This document shows positions 25,893-34,827 of a DNA stretch of 50,089 nucleotides, piece after piece. Under the pieces are notes generated by a model. It was not told the DNA's origin. It searched no databases and was given only the letters and a program-made list of their open reading frames with translations. How positions within the stretch are numbered: the first letter of the stretch is position 1; each line of letters begins with the position of its first letter. The translations under genes and the position numbers were made by a program. Source of the stretch: Pyrinomonadaceae bacterium (GTDB taxonomy: Bacteria > Acidobacteriota > Blastocatellia > Pyrinomonadales > Pyrinomonadaceae); NCBI GenBank assembly GCA_030841085.1, contig JAVEDP010000027.1, forward strand, positions 1 through 50,089. The letters are read 5' to 3'.

Positions 25893-26005
25893 AACAAAAC
25901 AGTAGCGACTGCGAAAGGCTTCGTCAAGACTTCGACAAGTTCTTCTGCGAGGGGTGATGGGCTGCAGTTAATTGATGGAAGTGCACCGGGTTGCTACAAG
26001 GCACG

Positions 26006-26950
26006 CTAGCTAGCTTTATCAAGCAACCATCCTACAAGCCCGTTACGTGCCGCATATGACGCAAGTTCCTGAGGCCCCCAAAACACAAAACTCTGATCGT
26101 CGGCTGCCAGGGCCATTGTCTCAAGCCTGGCTGTCGGAGAGTGGGTGACGAAGTAGAAGCGCGTGTAACCTCGCATGTCTGCGTACTTATTGCGATAATC
26201 AAGATACTCTCGTTCCGATGCGCGGGATTTTACTTGGACTGCGATGCGCTCACCAGTGACGGGGGACAGCAAGTCAAGATCAATGTCTCTCTCTATTCCT
26301 CCAGCAACGCCCGTACGGTTCCAGCCTGTTTGCCGAAAAATAAGATCTGTCAGGACTTCCAAATCTTTCGGATGAAGCCTCTTGATTATTGGCACCATGG
26401 CCGTGACGAGTGCCTGCAAAGCGTCCTGCGCTGCCGAAACATGAGGTTCAACAGTGCCGTTGATCTTATGTAGCAAGTAGCTATGCTCGTTAACCGAGCA
26501 AATCGTGCCTTGGAATCCTTGAGTAGCAAGCAATTTTCCGCTCAGGAATGCCTTATAAAGAGGCTTTCCTTTGACATCGCAATCGTGCCACCCGTCTGTT
26601 GTCTGACGCCGCTTTGTTCCGTCCTCCAGTAGCTCAATCCCAGGCGCGCCGAAGCACCACCATAATCGATCAGCTTGAAATGTGATCCAAAGCGTCGTTG
26701 ATGGCGCTTCGTAAAAAAGGCGTACTTGGTTGATATGGCGAGTTGCGGCACCTTGGTCTTTGCTGAAAGCGACGGCGTATTTCTCCGTCTCAGACCAACG
26801 TGCGCCATTACAAAGATCGTGTGGTAGCTCTCGATAGCCGAGCCGAAGAGTACCATTGCTGATGCACTCAGCCTCCCAAGAACCTGATTCACCCAGCTTG
26901 ATGTACAGAGAGGTAGGCGACTGGATGGGCGTGATGGGCAGGCTGTTCAT
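26006..26950 (-). CDS. Probable Mrr-type restriction endonuclease-like protein
   Basis: From ATG 26950 the product has 314 residues (an in-frame start at 26992 is possible). The C-terminal half carries a PD-(D/E)XK/Mrr-like nuclease core: acidic D222-I-D-L-D226 followed by Q239-V-K241 in IAVQVKSRA, the D...QxK pattern used in Mrr-type catalytic domains. The N-terminal half (about 10-150) is a tryptophan- and aromatic-rich domain (LWITFQADRLWWCFGAPG) with a fold I cannot name; by analogy it may read modified bases. No methyltransferase is adjacent, so it would act alone, for instance against modified DNA (inference). Single gene flanked by repeats. Confidence 0.6.
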   Translation of the reverse strand: MNSLPITPIQSPTSLYIKLGESGSWEAECISNGTLRLGYRELPHDLCNGARWSETEKYAVAFSKDQGAATRHINQVRLFYEAPSTTLWITFQADRLWWCFGAPGIELLEDGTKRRQTTDGWHDCDVKGKPLYKAFLSGKLLATQGFQGTICSVNEHSYLLHKINGTVEPHVSAAQDALQALVTAMVPIIKRLHPKDLEVLTDLIFRQTGWNRTGVAGGIERDIDLDLLSPVTGERIAVQVKSRASEREYLDYRNKYADMRGYTRFYFVTHSPTARLETMALAADDQSFVFWGPQELASYAARNGLVGWLLDKAS

Positions 26951-27036
26951 AGATATTCTTTTGCATGATACGCGTTTCGAGGATGTGATCAAGATTCGCG
27001 ACGGGGCAGTCGCCCGGCATCAGCCGTAGATCAGGC

Positions 27037-27193
27037 GCGGCTCTGCCGTCTGATGTGCGGTGGCGGCTATGCCCCACCGTTCAACTCTTTGGAAATCCCA
27101 GGGGCTGCGCCCCCACAATCAGGGGCATAGCCCCAAAATCATAGAAGAATTTCCGGAAGGGCAGAGCCCTTCCTCACATCAGACGGCATAGCC
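27037..27193. repeat. REPIN-like element, family I, copy B
   Basis: Left arm GCGGCTCTGCCGTCTGATGT and right arm CATCAGACGGCATAGCC are inverted, with an inner arm pair GGAAGGGCAGAGCCC near 27154-27170 and central small hairpins CAGGGGCTGCGCCCCC and AGGGGCATAGCCCC. Size and core resemble copies A and D, which suggests a common origin. Confidence 0.85.
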
Positions 27194-27281
27194 AGTTGCG
27201 AGTTGAGTAAGGGGTCGCCAGTTTGATTTCGAGGACGATGAGCGATAACTCAAAACTACTTACATGCTCGCCTAGTCAATC

Positions 27282-27544
27282 GTGGATTCAAGTTGGAAGT
27301 GCACCGAAATTGTTTGCACTTCGCCCCAGCGGGGCGAGATGTTTATAGCCTGGTGCTCCTTTCCTTTGCCACCTAGCTCCGGAGGAGCGCAACCGCTTTG
27401 ACCGGCCCGGCCGGGCTATCGGTCTGCTGCCGCGTTTCGCTCCTACCGGAGCGAGATTCTTTTGGGGTGCGTTCATAGCTATAAACATCTCGCTCTGCTG
27501 GAGCGAAAGCGAATTTCACTGTTGCACTTAAAAGTTGAATCCAC
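27282..27544. mobile_element. MITE-like element with nested inverted repeats
   Basis: Outer arms GTGGATTCAAGTTGGAAGTG (27282-) and AAAAGTTGAATCCAC (-27544) are imperfect inverted repeats. Inside, TTCGCCCCAGCGGGGCGAGA and its partner CTCGCTCTGCTGGAGCGAAA, each followed or preceded by TGTTTATAG / CTATAAACA, form a second pair (27319-27348 and 27479-27509). It has no coding capacity and ends 12 bases from the stop codon of the BNR protein gene. Its boundaries are as for a non-autonomous transposon. Confidence 0.7.
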
Positions 27545-27556
27545 CAATCACCGATC

Positions 27557-30500
27557 TTATTTCTGTTCTTCCAAATTGATCGGCGCCAAGCCCGCTGCTC
27601 GCAGTTGTTGATTTAACGTGACGATGTCCTGCGTCGTCAGTGCTTGCCAGCGAGTCCGCAGCGACTGCGCATCTGTTTGTAACTGAGTAACGGCGACGAC
27701 GACTTGCGGCGTTGGCGCTGCGTCTACCTCTTGAAGAATTCCGAAGAGCGCTTTCAGTCTGGCGAGCGCGCTTAGAGCCGTCAACTTATTAGCCAGATCT
27801 GCCCGAGCGACTTCGGCGCCAACTACCGCATTAACCTTTTGCACAAAAGCATCAATCTGAGCTTTGACCTCGTCAGTCTTTGCAGTCGAGCGCAGGTCGG
27901 CGAGCTGTTTGCTTATTGGGTTGGACTGATTCGTTATCACGTTGAAGGCGACCCACGTATCGTACAGTTGTTTCGACAACCTGAATTGCTCAGCGAGATC
28001 CCGAGCCGGCGTCTTAACGCGCGGGTCCATCTTCACGACAAGAGCTTGGGTATAACTTTTCCCGTTTACGTTTAGCACGACGGTGTACCTGCCCGGCATC
28101 ACCCATGGTGAGGTGAAGTCAGGCGCCGTGTTGCGATAAACGGCGGCAATTGGATACGAAGGTTTTTCGCCGGGAACTGCCGGATAGTGCATGTCCCATA
28201 AAAACCGATGCATACCCTTAGCGCTGGAAAGCCCTTGCGGCGGACGCACCCAGTAAGTGGGGACCGCCAGCATCGGATCGATTGCAGGAATTGGATCAGC
28301 GCTGGAATAGCGCCGCACAATTTGGCCGGCAGCGTCACGAATTTCCAAAGTCACTGGACCTGAAGGCGTAGTTCCAAGATAGTAATCAATCACTGCGCCA
28401 TCCGGCGGATTTTCACCCGCGGGTTCGTCCGGCGGCAGCGGCGTATCGGTGTTCATGTTCCAGCGCACGCGTGTCGCGGTTTGCGGTCGGAAAAGATAGG
28501 CGCCGGCAGTGGTCACTTTGGTTTCCAACTGCCGCAGCGGCGTGATGTCGTCGAGAATCCAGAAGCCGCGCCCGTGCGTTGCCACACAAAGATCGTCACC
28601 TTTAATAATCAAATCGCGAACAGAACTGGCAGGCATATTCAGCCGCAGCGACTGCCAGTGATCGCCGTCGTCAAACGAAACGTAAACAGCGCGTTCCGTG
28701 CCGGCAAAAAGCAATCCCTCGCGTTCGGGGTCCTCGCGCACCACATCTACATTCTCGTTGTTCGGAATACCGTTGGTGATTTCGGTCCAGGTTGCGCCTG
28801 AGTCACGCGTGCGATAGATGTGCGGTCGCAGGTCATCGAGCCTCAGCGTGTTTACCGCAGCGTAGGCTGTGCCGGGTTTGAAATGACTGGCGTCGATGAT
28901 CGAGATCTTCTGCCAGGCTTTAAGCTGCGTCGGTGTGACATTGGACCAGTGGGCGCCACCGTCCGCAGTCAGATGGACCAGGCCGTCGTCTGTCCCTGCC
29001 CAGATGCGTTTGATGTCCAGCGGCGAAGGCGCGACGGAATAGATAACACCACGCTGGGTCGGTTGCGCAGTTGGTTGCGAGCGATACTTACCAATCGTCG
29101 CGGGAAGTTCAAAAGTCCTGCGCGTCAGGTCGGGACTAATCTGCTGCCAGTTTCGCCCACCGTCTCTCGTCTTCCATAACGTATTGGCGGCGAAGTACAG
29201 AACGTGCGGATCGAGAGGCGAAAAAATCACCGGCTGAGTCCGCAACATGCGAAAGTCGGGCCCGCGAAATACCTTGGGTAAAATGTTTTGTGCCTGCGCC
29301 GTGCGCCGGTCATAACGGGTTAGTTTGCCGCCATACACGATGTCCGCGTCGAGTGGATCCGGAGTAACGAAACCGTATTCCTCCGCGCTGACCGGATGCC
29401 ATTCGCGGAAAGTTATCTCGCCGTCGTTGCCGCGACTCGCGATGCAAACTGAACCGCTCTCCTGCTGGCCACTGCAAAGCCGATAGGGAAAAGCGTTATC
29501 GGCTCCGACGTGATAAAGCTGCGCTGTCGATTGGTTGTACCAACTACTCCATGACTTGCCGCCATTCACGGTAATGATCGCGCCCTGATCATAGCCAAGC
29601 AAAATAATTTCCGTGTTGTTTGGATTGATCCAAATGTTTTGTGTGTCGTCACCGCCGGGCGCACCACGAAAGCCGATCCAGGTCTTGCCGCCATCGCTGG
29701 ATTTCCAACAGACAGTGCTGGCGACGTAGATGACATCGGGGTCCTTAGGATCGATGCGCGGGACGGGAAGGTCGCCGCCGCCGATACGCCCGGCGGGACG
29801 CGTGTCATTCGTTGCAACCTTCCAGTTGTCGCCACCGTCATCCGACGCGTAGAGTTTGACTGCGTCCGGTGAAGCGACCGAGGCGAACAAATGTTTGGAT
29901 GAGCTCGCTGAAATGCTCAAGTTTGCTTGGATTATTCCAGCGGGCAACCCCTTGCTCAGCTGCTTCCAATTCTTGCCGCCGTCAGTCGATTTGAATATTC
30001 CACCACCCGTTCCATTCCAAGCAGCGTTCTCCCACGGGCCTTGACGCGCTTCCCAAAGCGAGGCATAGGCAACGTCCGGATGCGACGGATCGATCAGCAC
30101 GTCGGCGGCGCCCGTGTTCTCGTCTTTGTAGAGGACCTTTTCGAAAGTCTTTCCCCCATCGGTCGAACGGAAAATGCCGCGTTCTTCATTTGGCCCATAC
30201 GGGTGACCGGCAACGGCGACTAAAAGACGATCGGGATTCTTCGGATCGACGGCTATTTGCGGAATCTGTTGTCCATCGCGCAATCCCAAATGTGTCCAGG
30301 TTTCTCCTGCGTCGGTGGATTTGTAGATACCATCGCCGACGGAAAGGTCGGGTCGCTGTAAACCTTCGCCACTGCCGACATAAATAATATTTGGGTTTGA
30401 CGCCGCTACGGCAATGCAACCGACGGAGCCGGTGGGTTGATCGTCGAAGATTGGAAACCAGGTGCGGCCATAATCAGTCGTCTTGAAAACACCGCCATTC

Positions 30501-30745
30501 ACCTGCGCGACATAAAAAACGTTTGGTTGCGAGGGCACGCCGGCCACTGCGCGGGTGCGGCCGCCTCGAAATGGCCCGATGTTGCGCCAATGAAGCGACT
30601 GCAAAAGATCCCAGTTGACCTGGCCCGTTGCCGTCGAGCCGGCGTTCAGACAAGCCAGCGCCAGCAGCGGCGCCAAAATCAGGCGCAGAAAGATGGATGC
30701 GGATTTAAGGCGCGCGAGATGCGAGAAGTAATCAATTATGGTCAT
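27557..30745 (-). CDS. Secreted BNR/sortilin-type beta-propeller protein (glycosyl hydrolase-like)
   Basis: The 1062-residue product starts with a signal peptide (hydrophobic RLILAPLLALACL, cleaved near TATG) and then carries a long array of BNR (Asp-box) repeats: STDGGKTF, STDGGKNW, SSDGGKTW, TRDGGRNW, TRDSGATW and similar, spaced about 50-70 residues. This is the VPS10/sortilin-like or glycosyl hydrolase BNR superfamily that is frequent in Acidobacteriota and relatives. The C-terminal third (from about 800) holds an immunoglobulin-like section and a helical region. Expected to be periplasmic or extracellular; enzymatic activity is not shown. No neighbours on this strand form an operon with it. 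Confidence 0.85.
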   Translation of the reverse strand: MTIIDYFSHLARLKSASIFLRLILAPLLALACLNAGSTATGQVNWDLLQSLHWRNIGPFRGGRTRAVAGVPSQPNVFYVAQVNGGVFKTTDYGRTWFPIFDDQPTGSVGCIAVAASNPNIIYVGSGEGLQRPDLSVGDGIYKSTDAGETWTHLGLRDGQQIPQIAVDPKNPDRLLVAVAGHPYGPNEERGIFRSTDGGKTFEKVLYKDENTGAADVLIDPSHPDVAYASLWEARQGPWENAAWNGTGGGIFKSTDGGKNWKQLSKGLPAGIIQANLSISASSSKHLFASVASPDAVKLYASDDGGDNWKVATNDTRPAGRIGGGDLPVPRIDPKDPDVIYVASTVCWKSSDGGKTWIGFRGAPGGDDTQNIWINPNNTEIILLGYDQGAIITVNGGKSWSSWYNQSTAQLYHVGADNAFPYRLCSGQQESGSVCIASRGNDGEITFREWHPVSAEEYGFVTPDPLDADIVYGGKLTRYDRRTAQAQNILPKVFRGPDFRMLRTQPVIFSPLDPHVLYFAANTLWKTRDGGRNWQQISPDLTRRTFELPATIGKYRSQPTAQPTQRGVIYSVAPSPLDIKRIWAGTDDGLVHLTADGGAHWSNVTPTQLKAWQKISIIDASHFKPGTAYAAVNTLRLDDLRPHIYRTRDSGATWTEITNGIPNNENVDVVREDPEREGLLFAGTERAVYVSFDDGDHWQSLRLNMPASSVRDLIIKGDDLCVATHGRGFWILDDITPLRQLETKVTTAGAYLFRPQTATRVRWNMNTDTPLPPDEPAGENPPDGAVIDYYLGTTPSGPVTLEIRDAAGQIVRRYSSADPIPAIDPMLAVPTYWVRPPQGLSSAKGMHRFLWDMHYPAVPGEKPSYPIAAVYRNTAPDFTSPWVMPGRYTVVLNVNGKSYTQALVVKMDPRVKTPARDLAEQFRLSKQLYDTWVAFNVITNQSNPISKQLADLRSTAKTDEVKAQIDAFVQKVNAVVGAEVARADLANKLTALSALARLKALFGILQEVDAAPTPQVVVAVTQLQTDAQSLRTRWQALTTQDIVTLNQQLRAAGLAPINLEEQK

Positions 30746-30978
30746 GGGTTTGGTGATTGCCCTTCCTGTATTTGAGAGATTGAAAGCGGAAACTAATCAT
30801 GCGCGGGGAAACACCTGAAGTTCACGGTCGCTCCGAACATAAAAAGGGAAGTCCGCTGCGGCAGCAAAAAAACCCAAGGCTGACGGAAGCGCACGAAAAA
30901 CCCTCGTACTTCAATTGGTGGGAAAACCAAGGGCCACTAGCGGGTTGAGGGATACTTAAATTCCGCCGAGTTGATAAC

Positions 30979-31212
30979 CTAAGAAGCTTTTAACAAAGCT
31001 TCTTCCAAATCACGAAGCAGTTCGACTTGAGCAAAATAATGCTCAGGATAGATATAATCATCACCTGATTCATCTACTACTCTCAGATATCCATGCTTCG
31101 CAGCTTTATCATCTTGGATTACTTTATAATACTTACGTAATTGCAACGACGCCTCATAATCCTTATTGCTTATACAACCGACGACTTGTGAGTCGATATT
31201 CCAATGATTCAT
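30979..31212 (-). CDS. Small conserved hypothetical protein (77 aa)
   Basis: The 77-residue product contains KYYKVIQDDKAAKHGYLRVV followed by DESGDDYIYPEHYFAQVEL, a pattern I recall from widespread small bacterial hypothetical proteins. Acidic, no signal peptide, no known activity. The end of the gene forms a perfect palindrome (AAGAAGCTTT / AAAGCTTCTT around TAAC). It is the last of three small, AT-rich genes on the minus strand, only five bases after the preceding gene, so they are probably one operon. Confidence 0.65.
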   Translation of the reverse strand: MNHWNIDSQVVGCISNKDYEASLQLRKYYKVIQDDKAAKHGYLRVVDESGDDYIYPEHYFAQVELLRDLEEALLKAS

Positions 31213-31217
31213 AGTTC

Positions 31218-31451
31218 TTAATCCAGCAATCTCTTAATTTTGACATCCTTCTTGCCGATGCTGTGCGCTTCATACCAGTGTACTTCAGCTTCATGTATCG
31301 TGTCATCAAAGAGCCGAACTCTTGCGACGGCTTTGCGCTTCATCCAACGCCTACCGCCATACAGGGTACGCAAACGCTTAAGTTCACGAATAGAAGACTT
31401 GAAAGCAATGGTTTCGATATTGGTAATTGCCCAGATCTCTTTAAATTGCAT
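31218..31451 (-). CDS. Small conserved hypothetical protein (77 aa)
   Basis: The 77-residue product is basic and ends HEAEVHWYEAHSIGKKDVKI followed by KRLLD, a block I recall from conserved hypothetical proteins of cyanobacteria and others. Its start overlaps the preceding gene by 11 bases and its stop is five bases from the next gene. It is predicted to be cytosolic. I cannot name a function; a small nucleic-acid-binding or toxin-antitoxin role is only one possibility. Confidence 0.65.
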   Translation of the reverse strand: MQFKEIWAITNIETIAFKSSIRELKRLRTLYGGRRWMKRKAVARVRLFDDTIHEAEVHWYEAHSIGKKDVKIKRLLD

Positions 31452-31809
31452 CTGAGTTCATTCCCGGTTTCTCGCCAATTGCCTTTTTAATATATTCCTC
31501 AATTATTGGTTGCTTATAAAAGAACACCATGGTTGGGTGTTCATGAACTGAATCAAAATCGACGATGCCAATTATTTTTTGCTTTATTTGAACAGACTGC
31601 GGATAACCGGTGAGATCTTCAAACTTAAATCCCTCTTCAACCCCACAAAACTGCTGGACCTTCTTCAACAGATATTCTAAAAGAGTAACCTCCTTGGTTT
31701 CCCAGTCGACTTGAGTCCTTTTGACAGCCTCAGACAGCTCCTCAAGCGAGTTATTGCAGATCTCGGTGAAAACCGCCTCATCAAATTCTTTGTGCTTTTT
31801 ATGCGCCAT
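31441..31809 (-). CDS. Hypothetical protein (122 aa), first gene of a small AT-rich operon
   Basis: From ATG 31809 the product has 122 residues (an in-frame TTG at 31842 adds 11 unlikely residues). It is acidic, mostly helical at the N-terminus (DEAVFTEICNNSLEELSEAV) and alpha/beta later (IKQKIIGIVDFDSVHEHPTM). No motif is recognised. The base composition of 30979-31809 is clearly more AT-rich than the kinase and BNR genes on either side, which suggests recent acquisition. It overlaps the next gene by 11 bases. Confidence 0.6.
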   Translation of the reverse strand: MAHKKHKEFDEAVFTEICNNSLEELSEAVKRTQVDWETKEVTLLEYLLKKVQQFCGVEEGFKFEDLTGYPQSVQIKQKIIGIVDFDSVHEHPTMVFFYKQPIIEEYIKKAIGEKPGMNSDAI

Positions 31810-31927
31810 AATTAATGGGCCCCAGCGTATTTGATCGCTCAAATAATAGTTTGGCCGCTAACAGGAACAATCTGACAGCGCGCATTCCGCAGCGGGAGCC
31901 ACTCTCAATCTATTGGACCAATAAGTC

Positions 31928-34138
31928 TCAAACTTTGCTGCCCATCGCCCTGGCGATGGATGTTATCAGTTTCTCAGGATCAATGGGTTTGGCAACGTGC
32001 ATTTGAAATCCTGATGAAAGCGTGCGCTCCTGGTCCTCTTTGGTTGCATAAGCAGTGAGGGCAACCGCAGGCATTTCCTTTGCGCGCTTAGTTTTCAGTT
32101 TGCGCAGTTTTGTGATTAGACTGTAACCATCCTCGACCGGCATTCCGATGTCGCTCACCAGCAAATCCGGTTTCCAGGTCTTAAAGGCCTTCATTCCCTC
32201 GGCCGCCGATTCACAGCAATTCACGTCGCTGCCACAGCGCGTCAGGATTGCGCTGACCAAATCGCGCGAGTCCGCTTCATCATCAACGACCAGGATGCGC
32301 AGTCCTTTCAAAATTTTTAAGAAGCCGGGCGCGACACCGTTGCCATTCGCTTCAACCGCAGCCGTTTCGTCCGGAGCCAGCGACGCACTGCTTGAGACTA
32401 GCGGCAGCATCACGGTAAATGTTGAGCCTTTATCTTTGCCGTCGCTCTTCACGTCGACGTTGCCGCCGTGAAGCTGCACCAGATGTTTCACGATCGAAAG
32501 CCCAAGTCCCAATCCGCCGTGCATTCTGGTGGTGGAACCGTCAGCCTGCCTGAACCGGTCAAAAATGTAAGGCAGAAACTCCGCAGTAATGCCTGAACCG
32601 GAATCGGTGACTGCAACCCAAACGTGCTGTTTCTTTTCTTTAACCTCAACCCGCACGGACCCGCCTTCGGGAGTAAACTTGATCGCGTTGCTGAAAAGAT
32701 TCCAGAAGATCTGTTGCAGACGATTCGCGTCTCCCGCAACCACGCATCCTTTAGTGGCCAGCGACGTTTTGAAGCGAAGGTTCTTTGCTTCGAACGATGG
32801 CCGCACGGCATCGATGGCGGATTCGACTACGGTGCAGACGTCAATCTTAATCGGCTCGATTTGCAGCTTGCCGGTGATGATGCGCGAAACGTCCAGCAGG
32901 TCGTCGATCAACTGAGACTGTGACCGCGCGTTGCGTTCGATTGTTTCCACGGCCCGATTTAATTGTGACTTATCCAGACTTCCGGTGCGCACCAAATGAC
33001 TCCAACCCAGAATCGCTGTCAACGGTGTTCGCAGTTCGTGGGAAAGTGTCGCCAGAAATTCATCCTTGGTGCGATTCGCCTGCTCGGCTTCCTCGCGCGC
33101 GGCTTGTTCGCGCACCAAAAGTTGCGCGCGTTCTTCTTCAGCCTGTTTGCGCTCTGCAATCTCGATTTGCAACTCAGTCGCATGACGTTGCGCCTCGCTG
33201 TAGAGCACGGCGTTTTCGTAAGCGATGCCAACCTGCGTTGCGAGTGTCGCAGCGAGGCGCTCATCGGCTTCTGAAAAATCTTCAGCGTTCGGCTTATTCA
33301 GCAGGTAAACCCAGCCGCATATCGTATTTGCCGAAACGATTGGGGCTCCCAGAAAGGAATGCACCAGTTCAGATGTTTTGCCTCTGTCGCGCAGCAAATC
33401 ATCGGAATCATTCAACCGCAGCGGACGACCTTCTTTGAGCAGATGCTTCAAAGCCCGCGTGAGGACTTTGGGAGCGCCACTGCCCGAGGCGTTATCGCCA
33501 TCGGCGCCGCAGCGAAAAAAGTATTGCAAGGCCTTGCCATCGCAGTCGATTAGACCAACTGCGGCTTCCTGTGCTTCAACAATCTGCCGCGCCGAGCGGC
33601 AGAAATTTTCCAGCACGTGCCAGGGATCGCGTTCGGAAGTAAGTTCCTGTCCCAGGTCGATAAGCATCTTCAAACGCGCCAGGTTTGCGTTCTCGAGCTC
33701 GAGGTTTTTTTCTTTTAGTAGCTGCGCCTGTCGTTTTATCTCCTCAGTTTTCTTGAACAATTCAACAAAGACGGCAACCTTGGATCGTAGAATGTCAGGC
33801 TCAATTGGCTTAACAATGTAATCAACGGCGCCCAGCGAGTAACCGCGGCTTAGGTGACGACCGCCGGTGCTGTCGGCTGTTAGAAAGATGATTGGTATGT
33901 CACGCGATCGATCACGCCCGCGAATTAATTCCGCAGTTTCCAAACCGTCGAGGCCCGGCATGTAAACGTCCATCAGGATGACCGCCACTTCGTTGTCGAG
34001 AAGATAACGCAGCGCGTCATCGCCGGAAGCGGCACTGACAAGATTTCTATCTGGAGAACCAAGGATCGATTGCAGCGCCAACAAATTTGTCGGGCTGTCA
34101 TCAACCATCAATATGTTGATCCGTTCTTCAGCTTCCAT
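31928..34138 (-). CDS. Hybrid histidine kinase (REC-GAF-HisKA-HATPase-REC)
   Basis: The 736-residue product begins with a receiver domain (RINILMVDDSPTNLLALQ, phosphoacceptor in ILMDVYMPGLDG), followed by a coiled coil, a GAF domain (about 165-315), HisKA with [18 protein letters not shown], HATPase_c (FWNLFSNAIKFTPEGG, GGLGLGLSIVKHL) and a C-terminal receiver (LRILVVDDEADSRDL, DIGMPVEDG). Fully cytosolic. It overlaps the CheB gene by 11 bases and is the last gene of the signalling operon. It can both receive phosphate on its N-terminal receiver, possibly from the upstream kinase, and relay it through its own. Confidence 0.93.
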   Translation of the reverse strand: MEAEERINILMVDDSPTNLLALQSILGSPDRNLVSAASGDDALRYLLDNEVAVILMDVYMPGLDGLETAELIRGRDRSRDIPIIFLTADSTGGRHLSRGYSLGAVDYIVKPIEPDILRSKVAVFVELFKKTEEIKRQAQLLKEKNLELENANLARLKMLIDLGQELTSERDPWHVLENFCRSARQIVEAQEAAVGLIDCDGKALQYFFRCGADGDNASGSGAPKVLTRALKHLLKEGRPLRLNDSDDLLRDRGKTSELVHSFLGAPIVSANTICGWVYLLNKPNAEDFSEADERLAATLATQVGIAYENAVLYSEAQRHATELQIEIAERKQAEEERAQLLVREQAAREEAEQANRTKDEFLATLSHELRTPLTAILGWSHLVRTGSLDKSQLNRAVETIERNARSQSQLIDDLLDVSRIITGKLQIEPIKIDVCTVVESAIDAVRPSFEAKNLRFKTSLATKGCVVAGDANRLQQIFWNLFSNAIKFTPEGGSVRVEVKEKKQHVWVAVTDSGSGITAEFLPYIFDRFRQADGSTTRMHGGLGLGLSIVKHLVQLHGGNVDVKSDGKDKGSTFTVMLPLVSSSASLAPDETAAVEANGNGVAPGFLKILKGLRILVVDDEADSRDLVSAILTRCGSDVNCCESAAEGMKAFKTWKPDLLVSDIGMPVEDGYSLITKLRKLKTKRAKEMPAVALTAYATKEDQERTLSSGFQMHVAKPIDPEKLITSIARAMGSKV

Positions 34139-34712
34139 AATGGACCGCCACGGCGCTAACCAGTTTGTTCAGACAGGGAGCTATCTCTTCAAGCGGCAAA
34201 ACCCAGTCCGCTCTTGTTTGGGCCAACGCCGCGCGCGGCATCTCGTGACTGGCGGCGGTTTCCGGATTCTCGACCAACGTCACGCCGCCCTGCGAACTTA
34301 TTTTTGCCAGACCGCGCGCTCCGTCATTGTTTGCGCCCGTCAAAATTACGCCAATCGCTTTCTCGCCATATTCATCGGCAACACACTCAAACAGCACATC
34401 GATCGAGGGCCGCGCATAAGCGACTGCGGGGTCAACTGACAAAGCAAAGCTGCCATTCTCAATCAGCAAATGATAGTCACGCGGCGCCAGGTACGCGCGG
34501 CCGGACATCACCGGCTCTTTGTCTTCGGGTTCCGTAACCGGCAAACGACTCGACTGTGCCAGGAATTCACACAATCCGTTTTCCGAGGTGCTGCCGCGAT
34601 GCTGAACGATAACCACAGGCAAGCGAAAGTCTGCGGTCAAACCGGAAAGCAAAGTCTGCAATGCTTTCAGTCCGCCGGTTGAAGTTCCTACGACTACGAT
34701 TTCAGATGCCAT
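34128..34712 (-). CDS. cheB: CheB-type protein-glutamate methylesterase, stand-alone catalytic domain
   Basis: From ATG 34712 the product has 194 residues (a TTG seven codons upstream starts inside a repeat and is unlikely). It has the CheB methylesterase fold with the triad S11 (VGTSTGGLKAL), H38 (VQHRG) and D130 (ILTGANNDGARG). The N-terminal receiver domain of classical CheB is missing. It follows cheR on the same strand and precedes a hybrid kinase with an 11-base overlap. In such clusters CheR and CheB probably adjust a signalling protein by methylating and demethylating glutamates; the substrate may be the tandem-HAMP kinase (inference). Confidence 0.92.
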   Translation of the reverse strand: MASEIVVVGTSTGGLKALQTLLSGLTADFRLPVVIVQHRGSTSENGLCEFLAQSSRLPVTEPEDKEPVMSGRAYLAPRDYHLLIENGSFALSVDPAVAYARPSIDVLFECVADEYGEKAIGVILTGANNDGARGLAKISSQGGVTLVENPETAASHEMPRAALAQTRADWVLPLEEIAPCLNKLVSAVAVHYGS

Positions 34713-34718
34713 CGAGTT

Positions 34719-34823
34719 AGTTTCAAGTTTCAAGGTTCAAGTTTCAGGTTTCAAGTTCAGTTTCAGAGTTTCCCAATTCGAAGTGGCTCAGTTTTTGAAA
34801 CTTGAAACCTGGAACTTGAAACT
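34719..34823. repeat. Low-complexity inverted repeat, GTTTCAAGTTTCAAGG family
   Basis: The left arm is made of TTTCAAGTTTCAAGGTTCAA and similar units and the right arm of GAAACTTGAAACCTGGAACT, so the two can pair. The centre is about 20-25 bases long. It lies between cheR and cheB inside the operon, so it is transcribed and could act as an attenuator or processing site. Confidence 0.75.
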
Positions 34824-34827
34824 CGGC

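Noticed and set aside
30981-31004. Palindrome AAGAAGCTTT/AAAGCTTCTT as a terminator
   Set aside because: It lies within the end of a coding frame with no following T-run; it could be chance in AT-rich DNA.
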